Shown: piece by piece, positions 1 through 11,500 of the stretch | Layout: every line of letters starts with the position of its first letter | Numbering within the stretch: the first letter of the stretch is position 1 | Notes under the pieces: model-generated | What the model saw: only the letters and a program-made list of their open reading frames with translations | Told to the model about the DNA's origin: nothing | Database searches by the model: none | Assembly (NCBI GenBank): GCA_031002005.1 | Contig: CM061920.1 | Location: 47,842,610 to 47,906,609 of the forward strand | Length of the DNA stretch: 64,000 bases | DNA from: Vandiemenella viatica | Taxonomy: Eukaryota; Arthropoda; Insecta; Orthoptera; Morabidae | Direction of reading: 5' to 3' | Position numbers and translations under genes: made by a program

Positions 1-464
1 TTGAAGGACCCACTGGAAGCGGTTTCCTATTTGAACTGGCACGCTTGGAAATTTTGGGTGCTATCTGCTGCATGGTTAGGCTTTGCAGAAACAACTGAAT
101 CTTCTGGAATCGAGGTGAGGGGTATTTTAAGGACTTGACTGCAGCCTGAGTGAGCGAGTCACGTGCAATCAGTGTGATTGTGGGTTTTGTGGAAAGTATT
201 GTGCTTTGCTGAGTCTGGTATGGCCAGCGGTGTTGGAACTGTGTAGCCGATGAGACATTAGCATGTAACAGCTGATGAGTGGGCAAGCCTCAGGCATAGT
301 GGTGTCTTGTGAAGTACTGAATGGCTAAGCCTGTGAATAGTAAATGTGGTGTCCATAGAAGTGATTCTTTCCACTTAAAATTCCTGAACACTGTTGGAGC
401 CATTATATTAGGTTTAACTGTTACTGAAATACAGTATTGTTGAGTACTTTGTAACAAATATTCT
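1..464. other. Intron (continuing left), unassigned
   Basis: Part of the intron following the last visible exon. It is less AT-rich than its surroundings, which suggests an old insertion, but I recognise no element. An open frame of about 44 codons runs in from the left edge on the plus strand and is too short to call. Confidence 0.3.
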
Positions 465-515
465 GTTTATTTATAAACGTTTCTCGGGAAACAAACTGAG
501 TACTATCATTACTGA

Positions 516-563
516 TGCACAATTTTTCGGCAACTTTATTCTCCATCGCCATCTTCAGGTGCA
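516..563 (-). ncRNA. Hammerhead ribozyme-like motif, damaged stem III
   Basis: On the minus strand: stem I TGCAC/GTGCA (563-559 with 520-516), box CTGAAGA (558-552), stem II GGCGA/TTGCC with one G-T pair, then GAAA (528-525). The bases after GAAA read AATT, where the other copies have a self-complementary ATAT or ACGCGT, so stem III is impaired. It is oriented with the hemocytin transcript. Cleavage is unlikely but the fold is recognisable. Confidence 0.5.
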
Positions 564-621
564 GTTGTAAGTCTTGAAGTCAGCCTTGAGCGTGTTGTTT
601 GAAAACTTCAAGACTGACAAC

Positions 622-669
622 TGCACCTGACGATGGCGAGGGAGAATAAAGTCGCCGAAATATTGTGCA
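622..669 (+). ncRNA. Hammerhead ribozyme-like motif, core intact
   Basis: On the plus strand: stem I TGCAC (622-626) pairs perfectly with GTGCA (665-669); box CTGACGA (627-633) has all conserved core bases, as position 7 is variable; stem II GGCGA/TCGCC (635-639 with 652-656); GAAA (657-660); then TAT, allowing the minimal palindromic ATAT stem III, and T at the cleavage position. This is the type I layout with very short helix III known from Penelope-like elements. It is antisense to hemocytin. Activity with U at the cleavage site may be weak. Confidence 0.7.
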
Positions 670-739
670 TCAGTAATGATATTACTCGGTTTGTTTACCG
701 AGAAACGTTTATAAATAAACAATGCCGAGAAAAATTGCA

Positions 740-2319
740 TTCATTTATAAATATTCTGTTTTTCCCTTTTCATTTCATCATCTCTGAGGTTACTCATAAA
801 CCTCCCACCCATACCATTTAACAGCACTATTTGCATCTTCATGCTTTCTGTTTTGACCAGCAGGACACAAATTTTCCCCTACAGTACCACAATCTTTCAG
901 TCTCTTACACGTTTCTTATAATTCTCTGATACATCATCACCATTGCGTTCCTCACTGAGTTTAACCTAAACAAGAATGTCTATAAGAGAAGAAACTAGTT
1001 TGTAAACAAATAATATATGTTTAGAAATGTTTATTGGTGCAATTATTTGTTAAAGAACTGAGTGCAATATATTTCAGATGAAAAAAAAGTGAAGGCAGTA
1101 ATGTATAACTCATTCTCTTCAAGACATTTTGCAAATGTGATTTTTTTCTTACTTGTATTAGATGCTACAAATATGCTAAATTACGCATACCTAACTGAAT
1201 TGTACAGGGTTTCCAAGATTTCAAATTTTATGGCCACAGCTAAAATTAATTAGCAATAATCACTATATATACTGATATGGATAATTTCTCACATATCTTT
1301 ATGACCAATTAGCAGCCTAATTTCTTATATTTTATAAATTATATCAGGTTACAATATAAATAAAACACATGCCATGAATGATACTGACGATGATGAAGTG
1401 CAAGGCCATAAGAAGTACATTTGTTTTAAAACATAAGTATGAAAAGTAAACCTACAGTAATATCTGAAAGAAATGAAATATTTGATACTAGGGCTACAAA
1501 CAAAAATAGAAAATGTGTAAAGCATTTCTACAGACACCAAGGCAAGTGCAAATCATCATTATCTAAATCTCTAAAAAGTATAGTGTGGATTTTTTTTTTA
1601 ACATTTTAGTGGGTTATTCATTCGCGCCCCTCCCCCCTTTTAGATGATTTTTTGACATGTTTTAAAGATTTAATAGATTTAGCTGGTTTTTTGACTGGCT
1701 GTTGATTTAATGGATTTACCTTCAATGAAATACGAACCTATTTTTTCTCCCCCCCTCCCCGCTGCCCCAAGGCAATCTAATTGTCTTGTTGCAAAACAGT
1801 AAATTATGTTAAGCAGATCATTGAGGTTATAAATGGTAATTTCTATGCTGAGATGAAAATATCAGCTAAAGCTAGAAATAGCTGGTGGATTGAGAAGGAA
1901 AAATATATATTACCGTAAAATAAACTGAAAGGCAATTGCAAGGCTTGAGATTCATTTGGTGCACAAATTTTTGAGCTCCAAAATGGTCTAATATTTAAGA
2001 GGAAGCTGATAAGGAAAAATTTATTACTACAACATCAATACCCACCACATCTATCAAAATCCATCACATATGAACTTCAAACCTAAGATAATAACAATAA
2101 TAAAATATTCAATTATACTATTTAAGATAGTATATTAAAAAAATCACTTAGAGCAGAAGATGGTACCGTATTCTATAAATCAATTCAATATTAGAAGATT
2201 TTGAAAAATGGAGAGGGCAGAGAGAATTAAAGAATGATCAATGAATTTAAGATACATTAAAGGACAGAATAACAGGCAGGCAGGTCACAAACCAGATACA
2301 GAAATGTTGGAATGCTTAC
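740..2319. other. Intron, no feature recognised
   Basis: Strongly AT-rich sequence with C-rich runs near 1626-1640 and 1750-1766. I checked the minus strand for the next hemocytin exon (starting with two bases of a split codon after an AG) and found no cysteine-rich reading frame. Confidence 0.4.
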
Positions 2320-2521
2320 CACAAAGGCCCTCAGTTTTCCCTCCATATGTATGCGAGGGAAGTCGGATAGTGAAGCCATAGTTCTGATAGAAGTATGACA
2401 CTTCCAGCTGAATGGAGGGCACCAAAACAGTCACTTCAATATTGGCATGCTTCTCCAACATGATGCCATATGCTTGGAATGGAAACTGTGTTACTGTTTC
2501 ACTATCCAGCAACACAAATAT
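2320..2521 (-). CDS. Hml: Hemocytin-like exon H: second vWD, central part
   Basis: 202 nt, phase 0 to phase 1. The acceptor ends gtgcag and the donor is GTAAGC. It reads [16 protein letters not shown] and [17 protein letters not shown], continuing exon G in frame to the vWD GLCG signature. The following exon must begin with two bases of a split codon and was not found in 1-2319, so it lies beyond the window. Confidence 0.9.
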
Positions 2522-5500
2522 CTGCACAGCAAACATAATGTCTTATTATGATTATTGAATTTTAACAGTTCAGCGAAATATGATTTCTCAGTTTTAACTG
2601 AAGAATATTCTAACTAATTCTAAAAATTTACTCAGGACACCATTCCAAGAAAAAATTAATATGAGGAATGACTAAAAAAAAAAAAAAAAAAAAAAAAAAA
2701 ACAATTTTTTAGTGGGCTTTATAAACATGATTTTTAATTTTTGTCATTTTGTTGATACACATGTTCCTGAAGTATGTTGCAGTTGGCAGCCAATTTGAAT
2801 GTTTAGTTTATTTTCGATAGTCAAAAAAGGTTTAACATGTTTTGGGGTGCTTGGCGATTTTGAACTTCCTAAAATGTATCAAGGAATTTGTGCAAAATTT
2901 TGCTTCAAAAATGGCGGACGCAGTTTACGGTGTGTTGAAAGTGAGGTCATTATTGTTGAAAAATGTAATAAAGTGTAATACCAGATCTGAAATATAAACA
3001 GTAACTTTTGGCAAATCTACTATAACTGTAACAAGAGTTTATAAGTCGCAGAGACATTTCAAAGAGGGCAATGAAGATGCTGAAGATGCCAATTACATTG
3101 GAAACCCTAACACATCAACAAAGGATTACATCAAAGAAGTGAAAAAATTATTCTGGAAAATCACCATATCACTATAAGAGGGAATTGATGATGTCGCAAC
3201 ATCATTTGCCTATTGGCAAACAATTTTTTTGGATTTTTTTGGGCATGAAATAAGTGGCAACAAAGTTTAATCCAAAATTGCTTCATTTTGACCATTCGCT
3301 TAGACATCACTCAGGAATTGCTGAATAAAGTACACCATTATCCAGACAGTCATGTCAGGCTACTAAACATGGGTGTATGGATATTATGTAAAAAGCAAGG
3401 CCAAATCGTTTAAATGGAAGCTGCTTCAAAGACCAAAAAAAAATTTGACTAGTCTGATCAAATGTGAAGCTCCTCCTCACTGTTTTCTTTAATTTCAGTG
3501 GCAATGTGTTGAGTAAAGCCTTAGGGAAGTACTTCCAGTTGGGACTTTGCTTTTTGTAGATTAGAGGTTGATGGTAAGGGAATAAAAATAGTGTAAGGAC
3601 CCAGGCTACTATACTGGGGTAGCGTATAGGCCTAGTACCTTAACTGAATATTTACTTGAAATAAAATGTTCTCTAAATCGGCATCTATACTTTCAAATTG
3701 ACCATGTGCCTGCCTGGAATGCTTAACTGTAATGCTTATTGGCCACCACCAAGTGTCTTTGACCCAAAAGCTTAGAAAAGAGTTACTGTTCAAGTTTAAC
3801 ACATTTGAAAAGTCCACTTGTTGAAAAATTTAAAGTTTATTCAAATCACATTTAGAATAACAGCAATTATAGTCAAATAGGCTATCGAATCATAGGTTTC
3901 TAAAAATTGCAAGTTTATGAAGAGAAGAGAACCGACTGAAAACCCCTTTAGAAAATTTAAAAGTTCAAAGTGATTACTTGTCACTGGTCAGAAAATTTAG
4001 CATGTTGGTACACCACCCATGCGGTCTCTCAAAGATCAAATATTCCCGACACACGCACCATACCTAGCAAAGACTATGTTCACACAACGTTCCCGGAGTA
4101 AAGACAAAAGACCAAAGTACAAAAGGCAAAAGAACAAACCGTAAAGACGAAATCGAAAGACAGCCCCCTCTCCTAGGCACCTGGTTATATACCCCCATCT
4201 GCATACCACATGTATACGGACACTTATTCAAAATAGTGAAAGATGATTATGATTATAGATGGTGTTCAAACTTTAACTGCAATTAGTCTTGTCTTCAAGG
4301 TACATAAAAAGTATTTAGTGAGAATTCTCAAATGATTTTCTTGCTTGTAAATGCATTTAGTTTACCTGGCGTACTGATAAAAAGATTCCGAAAGTTAAGT
4401 AGGGATTCCCCTATTTCTATCTGGATTTATTCAATTTTTAGGCAACCCTGCTGGATTGCAAATTTTCGCAATAACATTAGTGTTATTATATTCTATAAAA
4501 ATTTCTAATTCCAGTGATGTAAGTTTTATTACAATCGGTGGTGAAATGGCAAAGTTATGAGTCTAACAAGATCGGGTTTGAAAACTGTTTAACAAACCCT
4601 TGGTTACTGGTTCATAATTATTAAAGTGTTGTTTATATCAAAAAAGTGGAGTTATCTGAATTTTCTTTGAATTTAGTTACACGTTTTAACAGTCGTTTTA
4701 TATACTCAAGTGGCTTGGTTTAATCGCAATACGTTGTGATTAGTGACGAAATAACTTTAACATGTATATAAAATCTGTTCTATTGCATGGAATGTTCCAA
4801 AATTTAAACATTTTATACCAGATTTTCAGTTCTTTAAGGGAATCTACTTTTTAGTTGGAGAATTTCTTGAAAACATAGGATTAAAATATTAAAAGTGCCA
4901 GTGTGTTCAACGAGGTGTTTAAAAATTTATTTAAGCTATTTACACAGCCTGAAACTACAGAATTTTACCGAATTTAACTTTCTTTTGAATTATTATTATT
5001 TTGAAATTGCTTTTCTGCCTCAAAGTGTTAAGAATTTGTGAAATGATCACATAGACAAAATCTATTGTTTACAAGTTGGATAACAATGGATTAACCTATT
5101 ACAGCTTAGTTTAAGGATTCTTTACTATTAAAAATGTTTATTTATTGCTTATATTAAGTGTTGTGGGTCTTTACTGCTTTTAAAATGGTCTATTTATTGA
5201 ATTGGCTTGCTGTATCGACTACTGCTTGAAACGTTTCCTCATATCCTATACTTGCAATGAAAATTATATGTATACTAGAAAGCTTACTCCCTCCCTTATG
5301 CTTTAAGCTAAGCAAACTAGAATTTACCAAAATTCTAAGGTGCTTACAATAGATTAGTAAAAGCGGTACTTGATTACCACTAAGAGTAGGAAAAATTCAT
5401 AAATACCAAAGAAATAGATGAAAGTAAGATACAATAGGGAAAATAAGCCAACACTTACCACTGATGAAGGCAGGAGAGCCAGAGAAACACAAACACACTT

Positions 5501-8500
5501 CACAATATTTCAGTTAATAAACTTACTCATGTAGGAGGCGAGACATATGGCAGGGAGAAAGATGTGTACACATCCTAACCTACCACATAAAAATAGATAA
5601 AGTCTAAGGAGGGTGGTGAGTAATGATGAGATTATGAAAAGGTTAGCTAGAAGAGTTAACTGTAGCAACACAATGAACAAAGGGATAGGGTAGCGTAAGT
5701 AAATAGATATGAATCTCTAATAGTTATTAGGTTAGAGTCTTGATTAATGGAAGGAGTAATTGACAACAAGGTTACAGTGGGCAAACCACAGAAACATAGG
5801 AGGAAATGGTGAAATGGTATTTTTCATATTGATTAACAAAAACTCTGATAATAAGATAAGGAAAAAGTAACCTGTCACTTACCACAGACGAAGGCAGGGG
5901 GCCAGATGAGCACAAGGAACATCAAAAACAAACTACACAATATTTTGGTTTGCAAACTTCATCATGTTGGAGGTGACCATATAATTCATGTGTTTTTGTG
6001 TGTGTGTATTTTCTTGTGTTCAGCTGGCCCTCTTGCCTTCATCTGTGGTAAGTGATGGGTTATGTTTCCTTATCCTATCTTATTATCAATGCTCATCACC
6101 ATTAACAATAATTCTGGCATTCATAGATGATAGTCACAAGTTATTGAGGGCAGTTTTCTGGTGGGATTTGGAAGATAATGTAGGGGTCTTCACTGCTTAC
6201 GACAGTAGAAGAATGACTGATGAAAATGTTTTGCTTAAGGAAAATCATTTCTTTTTCAAAATTCAGCAGAAACAATTCAGGATGGTAATTAGAGTTGCAA
6301 CTTAAATTTACAAAGTTCGGACTGCAAAGGAAGTAAGATTAATAACAATTTGATCACAGGTTTTCAAATAACTGAGAGAAAGAAGGGGACTTTACTAAAC
6401 TGACTGAGTACAATACATATTGGATATCTTCTTAATAAAATCTGATGATAACTTTGTTGAGTCTCAGAGGTACAAAAAGAATAAGTGATTATGAACCACA
6501 GTTCTAATGGAAATAAGAGGCATTAGCACACTACTGGTAAAAAATTAATCTAATTATAGATAAAATTATGAAAATGTACAGATTTCAGAGAAGAGATTTT
6601 TAAGGGAGTGGAAAATTTTTTTTGAAAGAAGGAATAATCACTATGGATAAACCTGGGAACAGTTCAATGAGATAATAGGAATGACAAAAGGAATGTTTAG
6701 TTCAACAAACAAAAAATATGAAAAACATCCACCCTGCATACTTTAATAGGGATGTGAAAAAGCTAATGTTGATAAGCAGAAAATTCAATGGAGTTGGAAA
6801 ACGGCAATGTAGTATGGAATATCTGAAACAATGAAACAGCAAAGATGGAAGTATATTAAATTTTTAATTCAACTTAGATTCAAATACTGCAGATCACTTG
6901 TATTAATTAAGTTGATATCATGATACTGGTATTTTATGGAATGTTTAGTGTTCATACATATAACCATTGTGATATTATTCCACATATTTTAAGCCAAAAC
7001 ACATAGTCTTCTGCCACTTTATTTTACCCATGTAGCAGGATAATGGCCATAACGATATTTTGAGATAGGTAAACAAGGTTATGACAAATTAAAACCCCTC
7101 GACATTGAAAATAAAGAGAAGAGATAATTTGATGGAAGGATGTTAAGCTAAATCATGACACAGGAAGCAAGCATGGCCTTAAAATTTTCAAATACTAACA
7201 GTTCGATTGATTGGCTCGTGATGTCATCATCCAATATATTAATGACCAGGAAGATGAGACCCATGAGGGAAGCATGGAGGCTTTACTAAACTGACTGTGC
7301 ACAACCAGGACTGGGTCTCTATGGAAAATTCTGTCACGAAGTGTCATGGCAGCAATGTCATCTAAAGTCTGTCCCATAAGAAGTACTGAAGTTCAGACTA
7401 CATGCATCAGTTTAGTGTTTTTGGCGAAGATTTAAGTTTCCAACATGGTACTGAAATTAGCATGGTTTTAGTTACTATGATAGCATTGAACAAGGAAATT
7501 ACTGGTTATAGTACACAAAATCTTTCTTTCATGTGCAATATTGAGGACATCGAAACTTTTAAATGATTCTGGGAATGAATGAAATACTAATACAATCTGC
7601 AGTCTTCGAAGATTCAAATTTTCAATAATATGTAGTTGTAAATGTGGTAGTTGTAATGGGCAATTTCTCAATCTTTATATGCAGGTGTTTTGAACATAGG
7701 AACAATACAATGTGATTTATTTATCAACTTAAGACTGATTGGTGAGCATCTTAATACAAACCCACTATCAAGAGAGCACAGCAGCACTGACTATTTCTAC
7801 AACAGCAACCACTATATTGATTGAAGTGAAGTCTTCAAAGGTGTAATGCCGTATAGTGCTTTGAAAACACGATATTTCGACGACTAGCTCCATCATCTTC
7901 ATCAGGTGTCGGGACGTCTGCACAGGTCGGCTAACCGTCGGATACTGAGACAGCCCAGGTGCTGCACCTCCTTATATAGGCCGACGCCCGGCAGTGAGTG
8001 GGCTGCAGTTGTTTGTTACAGGCCTGGGAGGTATCACATGTTCGTCCAAGAAGAGATAAACTATGGTACATGTCATGTCCACAAATCAGAATAAATGTAT
8101 CCCAATTTGACCTTCAATCAGCAACTGACAAAGTCACCACATTGGCATATTTGATGCTGTCATCGACACAAGAAGAAGAAGAAGTGAGACTAACAAAACT
8201 ATCATGTATATTAATAGAATTCCGTGGATAATTAAAATGTCTGCATTTCACCTCCCCAAGGAGAAGCACAATTTTCAAATGGGATCTTTTGTTATGTTAT
8301 CAGAACATCGGAGGACTCAGAACTAAGCTAAAAAACTTTCTGGTTTCATCTGCTTTCTGACACTGTGAAATATCATGTTATGTTATGTTAAGTGTGCATT
8401 TACGTATGTTCATTTGGGTCAACTAGGACCACGTAAAGCTTTTGTTTGGCTTGAATTTGCTGTGGATGTGTACACATCAGTGTTATCCCTAAAGGGGGCT

Positions 8501-11500
8501 TACAGTTCAACATGGAATCTGAACCACAGAAGCATTCTGGCATACTTCTCATTCCACAGTAAGCTGTGCCAGAGGTGAAAGTCAAGTTAAGGGGCTATGA
8601 AAATCCCCGTCGTGTCAGGGAATTAAATGGGGACCTTTCGATCTCCAGTCAGGTGCCTCAACCACTGAGCCACCAGGCCACTATGTTATTTGTTATGTAT
8701 TACGGAAGCATGGGTTCACTCATCAATATTGGATGATGTAGTAGTTAACAATTGTATTATTTTTAGAGGTACAAGCACTAGCACTAGCAATGATAAAAGT
8801 GGAAGAGGTGTGTTAATCATGGTCAAACATAACAAAACTACTAAACTAATTGATATCAATGATGGTGGTTAGGAGCAAATTTTCACCAAATCAAGCAATT
8901 TGTTAGTCACAATAGTACAGAATGTGCATTTATAACTCCACAATGTAGTGTACTCTTCACTTATCTGCTGTTATTTACTGCAATGTTTTTTAGTTTGTTT
9001 TTTTATGTTATTAGTATTAGGAAGAGAATGTTTTTTTAATAAAAAAAGTATGTAAAATTACTACTAGAAACAAAAGAAATGTGTATCACAGGATGCAAGG
9101 TATATTTTATAAGTTTACCAGTGTCTTTTTGAGCAAAGCCATGGTGAACTTGAGGAGGCATGTGACATGGCAAAACATTTTATAAGAAAATTATATTTTT
9201 GTTCCTTGAATGTAGACGAAAATCAATATATTTATTCTTAAATAAAAGAAGTGTAGGTTGCTATGGAGATGAGAAATAAGTCAAGACTTAGAGGCTAACG
9301 ACATAGAGACAGATCGGTTGCTTTTAAAACATTCATCATTGCTGAAGGACTTTGCTTCTTCGGAAACTATAGAAGTTCGATGTAGTTCCGAATGGAACAC
9401 AAATTTTGTATAATAAACTGAAAACTGTTGGAAACGAAAGGATTGGATTCTATATAGTTATAATCAGTTTAAAAAATATGTGGTTATATCATATGGCCAG
9501 TTTGACTTTTTGCTTTAAAGTTCTCAATGGGCTAGTTGATTCTCCAAAAATCTTAGTTGACTGTGGCTTTATCTGCTCAAATGCTTTCCTAATAACTAGA
9601 AGTCTATTCAAATAAAAAATATTGCAGACCTAGAAATAGAATTAACCAAGTTCGTCATACACTGTACCTTTTTTGAGGATCTCTCCCATTTTTCTCAGCA
9701 AGTGTTTAAAAGCTATTACTAAATAATTGAGTTTATACAGTAATTTTCACATGTATAATGTGGTGCTGCATCCTTTAAGTTATTTGTATAATATTTGACA
9801 CACTATGCTGACTGATATAGAATTAATAACAAATAAGAATAAATAATAACTTTCTTTAACAGAAGTTTACTTGTAGCTAATACTTTTCTTTAAAAAAGTT
9901 TTTTCTTAATTCTCCAAACCAGAAATGTAAACAAGCCAAATATCAAGTATGGAAAAATTATAAGAAATTTATCACATGTTTATTTCTCCTACCTCATTCC
10001 TATTTATTTGACTGCTTTGTAAATGTACTGTGTGATTTTTGTATATTATTTTTACTTCTTCTGTGCATGCTGAGCTTTGTTCATTCAGGCATGGCTTGTT
10101 TGTTACCAATACCTATGAGGAAAATTCAGAGTTTAGGGATTGTTACAACAGGTTTAGAATAAAATATGATTTAAGTTAATAGTAACAATGAAATTGCTAT
10201 TTTATAACATACATTTGGTACTTTATGGTAAATAATTGCCACACAAAAAATGTTGCAGTAATAGCTATGAAATTACTAAGGAATATGAAACCGAGTTACA
10301 CAGGATGGTGGTATGATGATTTCTTCCTATTTTGTGAAGTTCATAACAAATATTTTCATTCCAAAAACAATGTACATAATTATTGGTTTGGAATTAAGTA
10401 CCATAGTATCAAAGAAGTAGAATACAGTAAAAAAAAAAAAAAAAAGTGAAATTTTAACATACATTTTGATGAAAAATATGGTCATCAATAAATACTAATA
10501 AACTCTTTCACATCTTATATTTCCTATGAAAAGTACGCATGGAAAGGGGATAAATTTGTGTGTAGCGAAATTGCCATCAGACCATGCACTCCATCACATT
10601 TAAATACAGTATTATTACTATGAATGTCACTACAGATTTTAATGTACATGCTAAAACAATCAAAATTGCTGACAAGAATTCTTCCACTGCCTTCATCAGG
10701 TGAGATATTATAGTGAAGTTACCACTGCAAAGACAGTACCGACTGTGAATGCCTCGAAATCCTGGATCATATAAGTACACAGTGGCCAGTGGCCCGCTGC
10801 TGGAGGGGCTTGGCCAATGCGACAACTGCGCTCACACAGGGTCCACACCGTGTGGCTTTGTACTGGCTATATTCTGGAATGAATGTCTAACCTGCTGCTC
10901 TTTCAGATCTTGGACAATTGGCTTCCAAGCTTCACTCAAGAAGAGATTGCCATCTGTGGACAGAAGAACTTATCCGGCAGAATATCCGAGAAGAATTACT
11001 GTCTTGACAATCAATATAGTTTGCCTGCTCAAAGTTTTTTTTGCACGATTCCTCATTCCCCATTTGCATTTATAACAAAAGTTTATATATCTAAGAGATT
11101 ATAACTTTTTGGAAACAAACAAAAACCTAATGAAAGCTACAGCATCTATATCCAAACAAAATGAATAAAGTGGTGACTATGCACCTACTCAGTAAAAAAT
11201 TATGTATAGTTTATAAAATCAATTTTCCTGAAATTTAAGTTGATCTCAAAACGTGCTTTAAAGGCTTAAATGAAAACATCATAAATAAAACCTACAGTCT
11301 GACCATTTTGAATCTTTGAGAATTGTATTATTTAAATGGGTTTACTACTTTAATATATGACACCTTGTTAATAATGTATGTATTATAAATTAACTCCTTT
11401 GAATTTTGAGACTTAATTACAGTACCACATCTTTCCTTATTATTTAAATCAATAACTTAATATCCTGAATTTCAGAATATTTCATTTAATATAGATAAAA

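Larger units (their letters stand above)
465..735. mobile_element. Fold-back (palindromic) element with two hammerhead motifs
   Basis: The arm at 465-579 and the arm at about 607-720 are near-perfect inverted copies around a roughly 25-bp centre. Both outer ends read GTTTATTTATAAACG. Each arm carries a hammerhead-ribozyme-like motif, listed separately. The sequence aaatattctgtt occurs just left of the element (457-468) and again at 750-761, a possible target duplication if the element extends to about 749. No coding sequence is seen. The most likely source is a retroelement terminal repeat of the Penelope-like or retrozyme kind, inserted or recombined head to head. Confidence 0.7.

Noticed and set aside
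1..135. Open plus-strand frame from the left edge ending near a GTGAGG donor-like site
   Set aside because: Only about 44 codons, no recognisable domain, and truncated by the window. Cannot be separated from chance.
5450..5500. Hammerhead-like string ctgatgaaggc followed later by gaaac
   Set aside because: Stem I and helix III cannot be formed and sister copies lack the GAAA, so the resemblance is limited to the box.
5988..6305. 105-codon plus-strand frame
   Set aside because: It starts in a TG-rich repeat and one arm of an inverted repeat. No family signature; composition is that of intron sequence.
10225..10449. 74-codon frame ending in a lysine run
   Set aside because: The lysines are a poly(A) run translated; no domain.
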